From Oxalobacter sp. (GTDB lineage Bacteria > Pseudomonadota > Gammaproteobacteria > Burkholderiales > Burkholderiaceae_D), in assembly GCA_003605115.1 (NCBI GenBank), contig QZKY01000015.1:124001-188000 (forward strand): DNA of 64,000 nucleotides, written 5' to 3'. Under the pieces are notes generated by a model. The model searched no databases, was not told the origin of the DNA, and was given only the letters and a program-made list of their open reading frames with translations. The translations under genes and the position numbers were made by a program. Positions 28,176 to 41,802 of this stretch are shown one piece after another; position 1 is the stretch's first letter; every line of letters begins with the position of its first letter.

Positions 28176-29384
28176 TTATGTCGAAATATTTTTGGTGAAG
28201 GCCACCATGCGTCGCACCGCTTCGAGGCATTCGTCGACTTCGGCGACGAGGGCAATGCGAATACGGTTGCGCCCTGGATTGACGTTATGCGCATCGCGTG
28301 CGAGATAGCTGCCAGGCAAAACTGTCACATTATAGTCTGCGTAGAGTCGCTTGGCGTACTCCGTGTCCGACAGCCCCGTGCGGGCGTGGACATCGGCCCA
28401 CAGATAAAAACTGGCGTCGGGCCAGGATACATCGAGTACTTCTTGCAGCAACGGCGTGACTTGCTTGAACTTGGCGACGTATTTTTTTCTGTTCTCGATG
28501 ACATGTTGTTCATCATTCCAGGCCGCGATGGAGGCTTCCTGAATCGGCAGGCTCATCGCGCTGCCGTGATAGGTGCGATACAGCAGAAATTGCTTGATGA
28601 TGTTGGCATCGCCTGCCACAAAGCCCGAGCGCATCCCCGGTACGTTGGAACGCTTTGAGAGGCTGGAGAGCATGATGAGACGCGGAGTGCCGTTACGGCC
28701 AAGTCGCTGGGCCGCTTCCAGTCCGCCGAGGGGTGCCTCGTCGCCGAAATAAATTTCGGAGTAACACTCGTCGGAAGCGATGATGAAACCGTACTGATCG
28801 GAAAGTGCAAAAAGTTTTTTCCATTCCGCCATGCCCAGTACGGCGCCGGTCGGATTGCCAGGGGAGCAGAGGTACAGCACTTGTACGCGCGCCCAGACTT
28901 CCGGGGGAATGCTGTCGTAGTCGGGGGCAAAATTGCGCGTCGGATCGGAGTTCGCAAAATAGGGTTGGGCGCCCGCCAGATAGGCCGCGCCTTCGTAGAT
29001 TTGGTAAAACGGGTTCGGGCATAGCACCAGCGGGTTGGGCTTCGTCGGATCGATGACAGCTTGTGCGAGCGAAAACAGAGCTTCGCGGGAACCGAGGGTG
29101 GGCAAAATCTGGGTGGCCGGATCAATGGCAAGCAGGTTGTAGCGGCGTTTCAGCCAACCAGCAATGCTTTCACGCAGTCGATCCGTGCCCAGCGTGGCCG
29201 GGTAGGAGGAGAGTCCAGCCAAATTATCCGTCAGGGCGCGCTTGATGAAATCCGGCGTGGGATGGCGGGGTTCGCCCAATCCGAGGCTGATGTGTGGATA
29301 GGCCGAATTGGGCGTTGCGTCTGCAAAAAGCAAACGCAGCTTTTCAAACGGATAGGGCTGAAGTTTTTGTAATAGCGGGTTCAC
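28176..29384 (-). CDS. dapC: N-succinyl-diaminopimelate aminotransferase
   Basis: 402 residues of the fold-type I, PLP-dependent aminotransferase class. The substrate segment [14 protein letters not shown] opens the protein, [10 protein letters not shown] binds the PLP phosphate, DECYSEIYF holds the pyridine-nitrogen Asp, and the PLP lysine lies in [10 protein letters not shown]. It converts N-succinyl-2-amino-6-ketopimelate to N-succinyl-LL-diaminopimelate with glutamate. It is the first gene of the leftward operon dapC-dapD-pilU-dapE-prmB-abcF, so the promoter should lie in the 150 bases shared with the hemerythrin gene. Confidence 0.94.
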   Translation of the reverse strand: MNPLLQKLQPYPFEKLRLLFADATPNSAYPHISLGLGEPRHPTPDFIKRALTDNLAGLSSYPATLGTDRLRESIAGWLKRRYNLLAIDPATQILPTLGSREALFSLAQAVIDPTKPNPLVLCPNPFYQIYEGAAYLAGAQPYFANSDPTRNFAPDYDSIPPEVWARVQVLYLCSPGNPTGAVLGMAEWKKLFALSDQYGFIIASDECYSEIYFGDEAPLGGLEAAQRLGRNGTPRLIMLSSLSKRSNVPGMRSGFVAGDANIIKQFLLYRTYHGSAMSLPIQEASIAAWNDEQHVIENRKKYVAKFKQVTPLLQEVLDVSWPDASFYLWADVHARTGLSDTEYAKRLYADYNVTVLPGSYLARDAHNVNPGRNRIRIALVAEVDECLEAVRRMVAFTKNIST

Positions 29385-29490
29385 GGGAAATGATGCTTGG
29401 CAGTTAATATTGTGTCAGGGGTTATTGTCGGTGGCCGCAACATTATGAACAATGCGTTGTGGCGGAACAATGACAGCATGATCTGTACGG

Positions 29491-29517
29491 GCTATCATCC
29501 AAGGCACGAATGATAGC
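29491..29517. promoter_or_regulatory. Interrupted palindrome upstream of the hemerythrin gene
   Basis: Perfect 8-base arms GCTATCAT (29491-29498) and ATGATAGC (29510-29517) are separated by 11 bases. The right arm ends 19 bases before the hemerythrin start. It lies in the region shared with the divergent dapC and could be an operator or an mRNA hairpin. No known regulator consensus was recognised. Confidence 0.4.
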
Positions 29518-29536
29518 AGCTTGGGTGGGGGGTGAA

Positions 29537-29968
29537 ATGGCCTTGGTGCGTTGGGATGATAAATATTTGGTTGGCAATCCGGATGTCGACCACGATCATC
29601 GGACTCTTTTTGCGATGATCAATGAATTTCATGAGGCTTTTCAGGAATCCAAGAAGCGGGGCGAATTGATAGTTATTTTGAGGCGGCTGGTCGATTATTC
29701 TGAGCGCCACTTTCAACGTGAAGAAGCAATAATGTCGGCGGCAGGCTATCCGGCGCTGGACGAACACCATGCAGCGCATGAAAAGCTCTTCGAAACCATT
29801 TTTGAGCTGAACGATAAACTGGAATCGGATCCCGCCCCGCTGGACAGGCAAACCATTGCTTTTTTGCGTACTTGGCTAAGTGATCACGTCATTGCCCAAG
29901 ATTTAAAACTGGGCGCTTTTTTGCGCGAAAAAAATGGGCAAAAACTTGAGTCAAAACCCGAGTCTTAA
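29537..29968 (+). CDS. Bacteriohemerythrin
   Basis: 143 residues from ATG 29537, preferred because a GGGGGGTG ribosome-binding site lies just before it and WDDKYLVGNPDVD is the usual N-terminus; an earlier ATG at 29510 lies inside a palindrome. The di-iron ligands of a four-helix hemerythrin are all in place: HDHRTLF, HFQREE, HHAAHEKLF and DHVIAQDLKLG. It binds oxygen in the cytoplasm and may store it or deliver it to oxidases. It stands alone, divergent from dapC and 156 bases before smc. Confidence 0.93.
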   Translation: MALVRWDDKYLVGNPDVDHDHRTLFAMINEFHEAFQESKKRGELIVILRRLVDYSERHFQREEAIMSAAGYPALDEHHAAHEKLFETIFELNDKLESDPAPLDRQTIAFLRTWLSDHVIAQDLKLGAFLREKNGQKLESKPES

Positions 29969-30124
29969 GCCCTTGTACAGAATCTTCATATTTTTGCGTA
30001 CCGCATTCTCTGGTTTCTTCCCCAAGCCTGAATGGTATGATTACAAGCTATTGTCGGGGGAGGCGCGTCAAGGCGCACCCTTTCGATGCCAAATTCATGG
30101 TTTCTGCTTTTAACTGGCTATATC

Positions 30125-33100
30125 GTGCGCTTAACTTCTATCAAGTTATCGGGATTCAAGTCTTTCGTTGACCCCACCAATTTTCAGGTCGCAGGAGAAC
30201 TCGTCGGGGTGGTCGGCCCCAACGGTTGCGGCAAATCCAACATTATCGATGCGGTGCGCTGGGTGTTGGGGGAATCCCGGGCGTCCGAGTTGCGCGGCGA
30301 GTCGATGCAAGACGTCATCTTTAACGGAACAGACAGTCGCAAGCCGTCCGGGCGTTCTTCGGTCGAGCTGATTTTCGACAATGCTTCCGGCAAGGCGGGG
30401 GGGCAGTGGGGGCAGTATGCTGAAATTTCGGTCAAGCGCATTTTGACCCGCGACGGGTCGTCTACCTACTACATCAACAATCACCCGGTTCGTCGTCGCG
30501 ATATTCAAGACATCTTCATGGGCACGGGTTTGGGGCCGCGTGCGTACGCCATCATCGGACAAGGCATGATTTCGCGCATCATCGAGGCGCGACCGGAAGA
30601 ACTGCGCATCTTTCTCGAAGAAGCTGCGGGGGTCTCGATCTACAAGGAGCGTCGCCGCGAAACGGAAAACCGGCTGAAAGATGCGCACGAGAACCTCTTG
30701 CGTGTCGAAGACATTCGCCGCGAACTGGATGCTAACCTTGAAAGACTGGAAGCGCAGGCGATTGTCGCGCGCAAGTATCACACGCTGCATGCCGAGCAGG
30801 ATGAAAAGCAAAAATTGTTGTGGTTGTTGCGTCGCAACGAGGCAGACGAAGAACAGCAAAAACTGATGCGCGACATCGAGCGTGCGCAAATTGGGCTGGA
30901 TGAACAGACAGCCGGATTGCGTCAAGCCGAAGCTGCGCTGGAACATTTGCGGCAAGCGCATTTCGATTCCAGTGATCGCGTTCATCAGGCGCAAGGCGTG
31001 TTGTATCAGACGAATTCGGAAATCGGTAGTCTGGAAGCGCAGATCCGTTTCGTAATCGAATCACGCACGCGCTTGCAAAACCAACTGACGGCTATTTCGC
31101 GTCAGCGCGATCAATGGCAACAACAAGGTCAGCAACAGCAAGATGAACTGGCGCAATCCGAACAGCGACGAGAAGAACTCGTTACTAACGTGGCGCAAGC
31201 GCAGGAAGTGGTGCGTCAGCACAACGAGGCACTGCCGGTGTTTGAGCAAGCCTGGCGAGAAGCACAGGAGAACGCCAATGCCTTGCGCGGGGGTATTGCG
31301 AATGTGCAGCAGCAAATCGGTCTGGAATCGGCCAATCATCGCAATGCGTCCGCAACGTTATCTGCGATTGTTGGAAGACGCGAGCGTTTGACCGAAGAAA
31401 ACAAGGGCATGCAAGCGCCGGACGATGATCGCCTGTCCCAGTTGAAGGAAGAACTGGAAGCGTCACAGCGGGCGTTGATAGAGGCGGAGCAGCAGATCGA
31501 TACGTTGCGCGATCAGCGTTCGTTGCAAGAAGAATCCTTGCGCGCGATTCAGCAACAATTGTTGCAAGAGACTTCAGGGCAAACCCAGATTGAGGCACGC
31601 CTGAATGCGCTCAAGCAGTTGCAGGATAGTGTCCAGTCGCAAGCCAAGGTGCAGCCCTGGCTGGAGAAACATGAGTTGCACGGCTTGCCGCGCCTGTGGC
31701 AAAAACTGCAGATCGAAGCCGGTTGGGAAACGGCACTGGAATCCATTTTGCGCGAGCGCGTCATGGCGCTGGAAATGTCTAACATTGACTGGGCGAAGGC
31801 GTTTTTCAACGATGCGCCTCCTGCAAAACTGGCCTTGTTTTCTCCTGCTGCAAACACTGGCACTGCCGCAGCAGAAACCATATCGGGCTTGACGCCGATT
31901 TTGAGCCTGCTCAAACTGAACGATCCGGGACTGCGTGCCTTAATGCAGGATTGGTTGCACAATTTGTTCGTCGCAGACAATACGACAGCGGCGTTTTCCA
32001 CGCGCGACAAATTGCCAGTGGGCGCTTATCTTGTCACGCGCGAAGGGCATGTGATCAGCCGTTCCGGCGTCTGTTTTTATGCGCCGGATTCCGAGCAAGA
32101 TGGCATGATGACGCGCCGTCAGGAAATCGACAGTTTGACCAAACAACAACGTGCACAACACTTGCTGGCCGAAGAATCCAAGGCCAAGGTCATACGCGAA
32201 GAAGCGGCGCTCACGCAAATCAATCGACAGTTACAGGAAATTCGTCAGACAGCATCTGATCTGACCAAATCGATTCACACTTTGCAAATTGATTTGTTGA
32301 AGCTGAACGAATTGCACGAGCGTTATCGCCAGCGCAGCACCCAGATTTCGGCTGAACTGGATGAAATTGCCGCACAAGAAGCGGATATCCGTCAGACCTT
32401 GGCGGAAGGCGAAGCGCGCCTGGAGCAACTGGATATCGACTTGGGGCAGGCGCAGGAACGTTTCGAAGACAGCCAGACCATTTATCTGGACAGGGAGCGC
32501 GAACTGGCTGAAGCGCGAAATCGCTTGCGTGAGTTAGAGCGTGCCGCGCAGGAAGCCGAGTTTGCCGAACGTGCGCAACGCAGCCGTATCGATGAATTGC
32601 GTCGCAGCATTGCCACCGCAATGGAGCAGTCAGAAAAACTGCTCAAAGACATGCAGCAAGGTAGTCTGGAGCTGGAAACGCTGGACGATCAGGCGGCACA
32701 AGCCGGACTGCAAACCTTACTGGATCAGCGCATGGGGCAGGAGAAGGCGCTGGCCGATGCCCGTCATGAATTGGATCAAGTTTCCCAGCAAGTGCGTAAA
32801 GGCGAAGAAACGCGCTTGGAAGCCGAACGCGGTTTGCAGCCCTTGCGTGAGCGTATCATCGAATTGCAACTGAAAGAGCAGGCGGCGCGCCTGAATCGCG
32901 ATGGATTCGCACAACAGTTGATTGATGCAGAGGCAGACGAGGCGGCGCTGATGGCTTTGGCACAGTCGGACATGAAGCCCCAGTATCTGCAAGGCGAAGT
33001 CACCCGTCTGACCAATGCCATTGCGGCGCTGGGGGCGGTCAATCTGGCGGCGCTGGAAGAGCTGGAAACGGCTTCAGAGCGCAAGCGTCATCTCGATTCG

Positions 33101-33651
33101 CAACACGCGGATTTGACAGAAGCCATCAATACATTGGAAGATGCGATTAGACGGATTGATCGGGAAACGCGCGACCGTTTGCAGGAAACCTTCGACAAGG
33201 TCAACAAGCACTTTTCGGAGCTGTTCCCGATCCTGTTCGGCGGTGGCAAGGCCAGCCTGATCATGACCGGTGGTGAAATTCTGGATTCCGGCGTACAGGT
33301 CATGGCGCAGCCGCCAGGCAAGAAAAACGCGACGATTCAGTTGTTGTCGGGCGGCGAAAAAGCGATGACGGCGATTGCACTGGTGTTTGCCATGTTCCAG
33401 CTCAATCCGGCGCCCTTCTGTCTGCTGGACGAGGTGGATGCGCCGCTGGACGACGCCAACACTGAGCGTTATTGCAACATGGTCAAACAGATGTCCAGCA
33501 ACACGCAGTTCCTGTTCATCACGCATAACAAGATTGCGATGGAAATGGCACAGGAACTGATTGGCGTAACCATGCAGGAACAGGGCGTGTCGCGCATCGT
33601 GGTGGTGGATTTGGCATCGGCAACCGATTTGGCTTCTGAGGCAAGGGCTGC

Positions 33652-33655
<4 letters not shown>
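30125..33655 (+). CDS. smc: Chromosome segregation protein SMC
   Basis: 1176 residues from a GTG at 30125, which gives the standard N-terminus MRLTSIKLSGFKSFVDPT; an ATG at 30086 would add 13 hydrophobic residues not seen in SMCs. Walker A is GPNGCGKSN near residue 30. Two long coiled coils (about 170-500 and 665-1010) flank a hinge at about 520-650. The C-terminal head carries the signature LLSGGEKAMTAIAL and Walker B CLLDEVDAPLDDAN. SMC forms ATP-driven loops that organise and separate chromosomes together with ScpA and ScpB, which are not nearby. The last four bases overlap the zipA start (ATGA), so the pair is translationally coupled. Confidence 0.95.
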
Positions 33656-36848
<3,193 letters not shown>

Positions 36849-36853
36849 GCGAT

Positions 36854-36967
36854 ATGAAAAAAATTACGAAAGCGGTTTTTGGCTACGGCCGCCCGTCTGT
36901 GCCGGGCTTAACTTTCGCTATGCTCAAGTTAGCCTGCGCCGAATATCACTTTGAGGAGTTACGATGA
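36854..36967 (+). CDS. 37-codon leader frame copying the galU start
   Basis: A small frame begins five bases after the ligA stop and encodes [15 protein letters not shown] followed by 22 more residues ([14 protein letters not shown] at the end). Its first 27 bases match the first 27 of galU with two mismatches, and the two starts are 110 bases apart. Its TGA (36965-36967) overlaps the galU ATG (36964-36966), giving an ATGA junction, and the galU ribosome-binding site GAGGAG lies within its last codons. It may be a leader peptide coupled to galU, or the scar of a partial duplication. Only the sequence relation is seen; expression is inference. Confidence 0.5.
   Translation: MKKITKAVFGYGRPSVPGLTFAMLKLACAEYHFEELR
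36891..36934 (+). promoter_or_regulatory. Two mutually exclusive hairpins ahead of galU
   Basis: Hairpin A pairs GCCCG (36891-36895) with CGGGC (36903-36907). Hairpin B pairs GGCTTAACTT (36905-36914, one bulged base) with AAGTTAGCC (36926-36934). They share GGC at 36905-36907, so only one can form at a time. Both lie inside the leader frame, which is the layout of an attenuator or a translation-coupled switch. No T-run follows either hairpin. Confidence 0.4.
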
Positions 36968-37848
36968 AAAAAATTACCAAAGCGGTATTTCCCGTGGCTG
37001 GTTTTGGCAGCCGATTTTTGCCGGCCACCAAGGCGCAGCCGAAAGAAATGCTGCCAGTCGTCGACAAACCCTTGATTCAATACGCAGTGGAAGAGGCAGT
37101 TGCGGCAGGCATGACGGAAATGATTTTCGTGACGGGGCGCAACAAGCGTGCGATAGAAGATCATTTTGATAAGGCCTATGAGCTTGAAACGGAACTGGGA
37201 TTAGCCGGAAAAACGGAGTTGTTGAATGAAATTCAAGACATCCTTCCCAAACATGTTTCCTGCATTTTTATTCGTCAGTCGAGTCCTTTGGGTTTGGGGC
37301 ATGCGGTCTTGTGCGCCCGCCCGGTTGTCGGGGTAGATCCTTTTTCCGTCATCCTGGCAGATGATTTGATGGATCCCAAACCGGGCATGCCGGGGGTGAT
37401 GGCGCAGATGCTGGAAGTGTACGAGCGCGAAAAAACCAGCATTCTTGCCGTAAAAAATGTGCCGCCGTCGGAAACCAACAAGTACGGTATCGTCAGTGTG
37501 ACGCCCTACAAGAGCAAACTGGACCGCGTGAACAGCATCGTCGAAAAGCCCGCGCCGAAGGAGGCGCCTTCCAACCTCGCCGTGGTAGGGCGTTATGTGC
37601 TGAACAACGCCATCTTCGACTACCTGGAAAAAGTGGGCAAAGGTTCGGGTGGCGAAATCCAACTGACCGATGGCATTTCCATGCTCATGCAGTCTGAACC
37701 GGTTATGGCGTATCATTATTCCGCGCGGCGGTATGACTGTGGTTCGAAGCTGGGTTATTTGCAGGCGACGGTTGCGTTTGGACTCAAACATCCTGAAGTC
37801 GGAGAGGCATTTTCTGAATACATAGACGAAATTTCACAGGCGGACTGA
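36964..37848 (+). CDS. galU: UTP-glucose-1-phosphate uridylyltransferase
   Basis: 294 residues. The nucleotidyltransferase motif [24 protein letters not shown] opens the protein and is followed by [27 protein letters not shown], the UDP-glucose site LADDLM and VEKPAP, as in GalU. It makes UDP-glucose for lipopolysaccharide, capsule, trehalose and glycogen-like sugars. GAGGAG lies 6 bases before the ATG. An upstream frame ends across the start codon and shares its first nine codons. def follows directly with no gap, so galU and def are likely in one unit with ligA. Confidence 0.96.
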   Translation: MKKITKAVFPVAGFGSRFLPATKAQPKEMLPVVDKPLIQYAVEEAVAAGMTEMIFVTGRNKRAIEDHFDKAYELETELGLAGKTELLNEIQDILPKHVSCIFIRQSSPLGLGHAVLCARPVVGVDPFSVILADDLMDPKPGMPGVMAQMLEVYEREKTSILAVKNVPPSETNKYGIVSVTPYKSKLDRVNSIVEKPAPKEAPSNLAVVGRYVLNNAIFDYLEKVGKGSGGEIQLTDGISMLMQSEPVMAYHYSARRYDCGSKLGYLQATVAFGLKHPEVGEAFSEYIDEISQAD

Positions 37849-38388
37849 ATGACTATCAGAGAAATTTTGAAAATGGGCGATTTGCGTTTGTTGCGTCAGG
37901 CGAAGCCCGTGACGAAGTTCGGCACGCCCGAACTGCAAAAACTGATTGAAGACATGTTCGAAACCATGGCCGACGCTGATGGCGCAGGTTTGGCTGCGCC
38001 GCAGATTGGCGTGGACTTGCAGGTGGTCATTTTTGGCTTCGAAAAAAACGAACGCTATCCGGATGCCGAAGCCATTCCACGAACCATCCTCATCAACCCG
38101 GTGTTGAAAGTGATTGGCGATGAGGTGGAAGAGGCGTGGGAGGGGTGCTTGTCGGTGCCTGGCATGCGCGGGATGGTGCCGCGCTGGGCAAAAATTAGGT
38201 ATGAAGGTTTCGATCAGCATGGCAATCCCATCAGTCGCGAAGCTACTGGGTTTCATTCCCGCGTGGTGCAGCATGAGTGCGATCATCTTGGAGGTGTGCT
38301 TTACCCGATGCGTATGTCGGATTTGCGGCGCTTCGGGTACATCGATGCATTGGTTCCGGGGCGGGAGTTCATCAGCCGCGACGATTGA
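37849..38388 (+). CDS. def: Peptide deformylase
   Basis: 179 residues. The three deformylase motifs are present: [17 protein letters not shown] and QHECDHLGG, which supply the metal ligands (Cys and two His) and catalytic Glu. It removes the formyl group from new proteins. Its ATG follows the galU stop without a gap, whereas def is usually paired with fmt; no fmt is nearby. This type ([11 protein letters not shown] at the start, about 180 residues) is a second deformylase found in many betaproteobacteria, so a def-fmt copy elsewhere is likely; that is inference. A new promoter-like region follows. Confidence 0.93.
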   Translation: MTIREILKMGDLRLLRQAKPVTKFGTPELQKLIEDMFETMADADGAGLAAPQIGVDLQVVIFGFEKNERYPDAEAIPRTILINPVLKVIGDEVEEAWEGCLSVPGMRGMVPRWAKIRYEGFDQHGNPISREATGFHSRVVQHECDHLGGVLYPMRMSDLRRFGYIDALVPGREFISRDD

Positions 38389-38457
38389 TTGCTGTTGCAG
38401 GTGAAGTCAGGATTGAAACGCCACTTTTTCTGCGGAAATTAGGGTTATCCAAGGGGT

Positions 38458-38486
38458 TTGGCGTAGAATGACACTCGTGCTATAGC
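38458..38486 (+). promoter_or_regulatory. Candidate sigma-70 promoter for the DUF1275 gene
   Basis: TTGGCG (38458-38463) and TATAGC (38481-38486) are separated by exactly 17 bases and lie 79 bases before the gene start. Each hexamer matches the consensus at four of six positions. Confidence 0.4.
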
Positions 38487-38564
38487 AGCCTGGAGTTAAG
38501 GGAGTCGTTCTTGCCATGCCCATGAGAGACGCAACTGAGAGCCGAATTGAAAAGGTGATTTGAC

Positions 38565-39326
38565 ATGCCAATCTTTTACCTTCGCCGACTGACAGGGAAA
38601 GATCGGAGCGTCAAATCGAATTTGCATCTTGGGATGTGGTTGGCGTTTATTGCCGGCGCAATGAACGCGGGCGCTTTTCTCGCTGTGAAACAATATACCT
38701 CTCACGTTACCGGGATCGTTTCATCGATGGCCGATGGGCTGGCGCTGGGGGACTTCAAATTTGCGCTCGCGGGGCTTGGCGCACTGGTTTGCTTCATGAT
38801 TGGCGCGGCGGTATCTGAAATACTGATCATGTGGGCGCGCAATCATAACCTGCACAGCGAATATGCCTTGTGCCTGACCCTTGAAGCCATTCTGTTGCTG
38901 GCATTTGGCGTTCTTGGGGAATACTTTCACGACATCATGGGATTGTTCGTTTCATGTACGGTGATGTTGCTGTGTTTTACGATGGGTTTGCAGAATGCGA
39001 TTATCACGCGCATTTCAAGCGCGCTGATTCGCACGACGCACATGACGGGTATTGCAACCGACATCGGCATTGAGATCGGCCGCATGTGTTACTGGAACCG
39101 AAAGGTCGACAAGGAAGACAAGGCATACATCAGGGCGAACCGGGACAGGCTGGATTTGTTTGCCTTGCTGCTGGTGATGTTTTTCACCGGCGGCGTGACC
39201 GGGGCTTTTGGCTTCAAGGCCATCGGCTATTGGGCAACCGTGCCGCTGGCGATGATATTGCTCTTTTTGGCGATTGTGCCGGTGATAGACGACATCATCC
39301 ATCATCGCAATCAGCGCAGAGGATAA
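38565..39326 (+). CDS. DUF1275 (YoaK-type) membrane protein
   Basis: 253 residues with six or seven hydrophobic helices. The N-terminal LAFIAGAMNAGAFL and QYTSHVTGIVSSMADGLALGD, and the mid-protein MGLQNAIITRISSALIRTTHMTG, are the diagnostic stretches of the DUF1275/YoaK family of inner-membrane proteins. Their function is not known. A charged loop (WNRKVDKEDKAYIRANRDRLD) separates helices near residue 185. The gene seems to have its own promoter and is 9 bases before ybgC, so transcription may run on into the tol-pal operon. Confidence 0.88.
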   Translation: MPIFYLRRLTGKDRSVKSNLHLGMWLAFIAGAMNAGAFLAVKQYTSHVTGIVSSMADGLALGDFKFALAGLGALVCFMIGAAVSEILIMWARNHNLHSEYALCLTLEAILLLAFGVLGEYFHDIMGLFVSCTVMLLCFTMGLQNAIITRISSALIRTTHMTGIATDIGIEIGRMCYWNRKVDKEDKAYIRANRDRLDLFALLLVMFFTGGVTGAFGFKAIGYWATVPLAMILLFLAIVPVIDDIIHHRNQRRG

Positions 39327-39335
39327 ACGCAGAGA

Positions 39336-39755
39336 ATGGTAACAGAAGCGCAAATTTTTACTTGGCCGGTGCGGGTGTATGTCGAAGATACGGATTTCGG
39401 AGGCGTCGTTTTCTACGCAAATTATCTGAAATATTTTGAGCGCGTCCGATCCGAATTCCTCCGTTCATTGGGCGTAACACAACAATCATTGGTTGAGGCG
39501 CATCGCCTCATGTTTGTGGTGAACCATATCTCAGTGGACTATCGTTCTCCCGCCAGAATGGACGACGATTTGCTTGTGACGGTACAGCCCAAAAAAGTGG
39601 GGCGCGCGTCGATCACTTTTTTACAGGAAGTTAAACGTGGTGCCCAGTTGCTTGTCAGCGCAGAAGTGGGAATTGCCTGCGTGAACATGGACACCATGCG
39701 TCCTCACCCTATTCCGGAATTCATGCGCACCAAAATGCAGGCGCAAACAGGCTGA
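39336..39755 (+). CDS. ybgC: Tol-Pal-associated acyl-CoA thioesterase YbgC
   Basis: 139 residues, a single hotdog domain. The N-terminal VRVYVEDTDFGGVVFYANYLKYFER contains the catalytic Asp of the 4-hydroxybenzoyl-CoA thioesterase group. YbgC hydrolyses acyl-CoA or acyl-ACP and is the usual first gene of the tol-pal operon. tolQ follows after 60 bases. Confidence 0.94.
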   Translation: MVTEAQIFTWPVRVYVEDTDFGGVVFYANYLKYFERVRSEFLRSLGVTQQSLVEAHRLMFVVNHISVDYRSPARMDDDLLVTVQPKKVGRASITFLQEVKRGAQLLVSAEVGIACVNMDTMRPHPIPEFMRTKMQAQTG

Positions 39756-39815
39756 CAAATCCATGTAACCGTTTTTACGGCATCCCCTTTCACAGAAACC
39801 ATCCTACGCAATAAA

Positions 39816-40499
39816 ATGAACGTCACACAAAATCTTTCTTTCTTTACCCTGATTGCCAATGCCTCTTTGGTAGTGCAATTGGTGATGCTGCTCCTGCTGG
39901 TTGTGTCTGTCATGAGTTGGCACTACATCTTTCGCAAACTGTTCGCCCTTCGCAAGGCGAAGGCGCAGACCCAGGAGTTTGAGCGTGCTTTCTGGTCCGG
40001 CGGCAGTTTGCAAAGTCTGTATCAGCAGGTGGGCAACAGCGAGCGCAGCGGCGCACTGGAGCGCATTTTCGAAGCCGGCATGAGCGAATTTCTCAAAGCG
40101 AAAGCCGCTGCCGCGAAAAACGGTGCAGAGCAGACGCCGGTGCTCGATGGCGCCCGACGCGCGATGCGCGCCGCTTATCAACGCGAGATGGATAGTCTGG
40201 AGCGAAACCTGGCTTTCCTGGCTTCTGCCGGATCCGTCTCTCCCTACGTCGGCTTGTTTGGAACGGTCTGGGGCATCATGAATTCTTTCCGTGGCTTGGC
40301 CAACGTGCATCAGGCGACGCTGGCGGCCGTTGCACCTGGGATTGCCGAAGCGCTTGTGGCAACGGCGATTGGCTTGTTTGCCGCGATACCGGCGGTCGTT
40401 GCCTACAATCGCTACACGCATGAAATTGATCGTTTGTCGATACGCTTCGAAAGCTTCATCGAAGAGTTCTCCAATATTTTGCAGCGTCAGGTGCGATAG
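39816..40499 (+). CDS. tolQ: Tol-Pal system proton channel subunit TolQ
   Basis: 227 residues with three membrane helices (about 13-35, 125-150 and 165-190). The C-terminal two helices with GSVSPYVGLFGTVWGIM and APGIAEALVATAIGLFAAIPAVVAYN are typical of the ExbB/MotA/TolQ channel family. With TolR it uses the proton gradient to drive TolA, which helps pull in the outer membrane during division. Followed by tolR after 17 bases. Confidence 0.96.
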   Translation: MNVTQNLSFFTLIANASLVVQLVMLLLLVVSVMSWHYIFRKLFALRKAKAQTQEFERAFWSGGSLQSLYQQVGNSERSGALERIFEAGMSEFLKAKAAAAKNGAEQTPVLDGARRAMRAAYQREMDSLERNLAFLASAGSVSPYVGLFGTVWGIMNSFRGLANVHQATLAAVAPGIAEALVATAIGLFAAIPAVVAYNRYTHEIDRLSIRFESFIEEFSNILQRQVR

Positions 40500-40516
40500 G
40501 TTGATGGGGTGATCTG

Positions 40517-40957
40517 ATGGCAAGTTCCATGCGTGGCGGACGTTTCCGCAAATTCAAATCAGACATAAACGTCGTGCCGTATATCGATGTGATGCTGGTA
40601 TTGCTGGTGATTTTCATGGTGGTGGCGCCATTGACGACGCCGGGTGTGGTGAATTTGCCGAGCGCTGAGCAAACATCGCAGCCGCCAACGGCGTACATTG
40701 AGATTTCAATGCGAAAAGATCGGGATGGTTTTTACGAGTACACCATCGGGCTGAAACAGCATCAGCAAGGCAAAGCGCGGTCACAGCGGCTGGATCGCCC
40801 TGCGCTGATGGAAAAATTGCGCGAAGCACACAAGACGAACCCGACTTATCCTGTGTTGATTGCGGCAGAAGACAAAAGCGAATACGGAGATGTCGTGAAA
40901 TTGATTTCCGATGTCAAACGGGTTGGCATTCAACGCGTCGGGTTGGCGACCAAGTAA
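40517..40957 (+). CDS. tolR: Tol-Pal system protein TolR
   Basis: 146 residues. One membrane helix near 20-42 carries the proton-relay aspartate in VVPYIDVMLVLLVIFMV, followed by a periplasmic domain of the ExbD/TolR type (TYPVLIAAEDKSEYGDVVKLISDVKRVGI). It partners TolQ in the proton-driven motor. It sits between tolQ and tolA in the standard order, 18 bases before tolA. Confidence 0.96.
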   Translation: MASSMRGGRFRKFKSDINVVPYIDVMLVLLVIFMVVAPLTTPGVVNLPSAEQTSQPPTAYIEISMRKDRDGFYEYTIGLKQHQQGKARSQRLDRPALMEKLREAHKTNPTYPVLIAAEDKSEYGDVVKLISDVKRVGIQRVGLATK

Positions 40958-40975
40958 CGTGAACGCAAAAGTAAT

Positions 40976-41782
40976 ATGACCGGATCGGATCATTACAGGA
41001 TTCCGAAAGAGCCAGGTGGCAGTGGCTCGCTCGTATTGGCCTTGCTGGTGCATCTGGCGCTGGTGGTCTTTCTCTGGATAGGCGTGTCATGGCAAAGCCG
41101 CGACCTCGGCGGTGTAGAAGCGGAAATCTGGGATACCCACTATCGCGAGGCGGCACAGAAAGCGGCTGCAGAACCGGCGGTAGCAGAGGAAGAAGAGGCG
41201 CTCAAGCCGGCATCAAGAGCGGATACGCAAATTGCCAAGGCAGATATTGCCTTGAGACAGAAAAAAGCTGCGGCCAAAAAACAGGCTGAAGAGGAAAAAC
41301 GGCGCAAGCAGGAAGAAAAAGACCGCAAAAAGGCAGACGCCGAAAAGAAAAAGAAGCTGGCTGATGAGCAGCGCAAGCGCGAACTGGCTGAGAAGAAAGC
41401 GCGCGAAGAGTGGCGTAAAAATGAGTTGCGCTACATGGCGGGAACCAGCGGCACAGGCGGCAGCGGCAAGGTGGCGCGCTCGACGGGCAATAATCGCCTG
41501 GATTCCAGCTATGAGCGCTTGATTGCGTACAAAATACGCTCCAATACCGTTTTTGTCGTCCCCAATAATTTGGACGGAAATCCTGCGGTGGAGTATGCTA
41601 TCGAACTATTGCCGGATGGCGCGTTACGGGGAGAACCCCAGAAAATTACGCCCTCCGGTTTACCTGGGTTTGACGAGGCGGTACTGAGAGCCATCAAGCG
41701 CTCGGTGCCGTTTCCGCCAGACAGTACTGGCAAGGTTCCGCGCAGCATGATCACCAAGCACTATCCGAAAGATAAACACTAG
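40976..41782 (+). CDS. tolA: Tol-Pal system protein TolA
   Basis: 268 residues. A membrane helix at about 15-37 is followed by a periplasmic Lys/Glu/Ala-rich helix (about 65-150, with [18 protein letters not shown]-type repeats) and a C-terminal TonB-like domain ([30 protein letters not shown]). TolA links the TolQR motor in the inner membrane with TolB and Pal at the outer membrane. The central helix is short compared with the E. coli protein (421 residues), as usual in betaproteobacteria. Confidence 0.95.
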   Translation: MTGSDHYRIPKEPGGSGSLVLALLVHLALVVFLWIGVSWQSRDLGGVEAEIWDTHYREAAQKAAAEPAVAEEEEALKPASRADTQIAKADIALRQKKAAAKKQAEEEKRRKQEEKDRKKADAEKKKKLADEQRKRELAEKKAREEWRKNELRYMAGTSGTGGSGKVARSTGNNRLDSSYERLIAYKIRSNTVFVVPNNLDGNPAVEYAIELLPDGALRGEPQKITPSGLPGFDEAVLRAIKRSVPFPPDSTGKVPRSMITKHYPKDKH

Positions 41783-41802
41783 GCTTACAAAGCCCACTAA
41801 AA

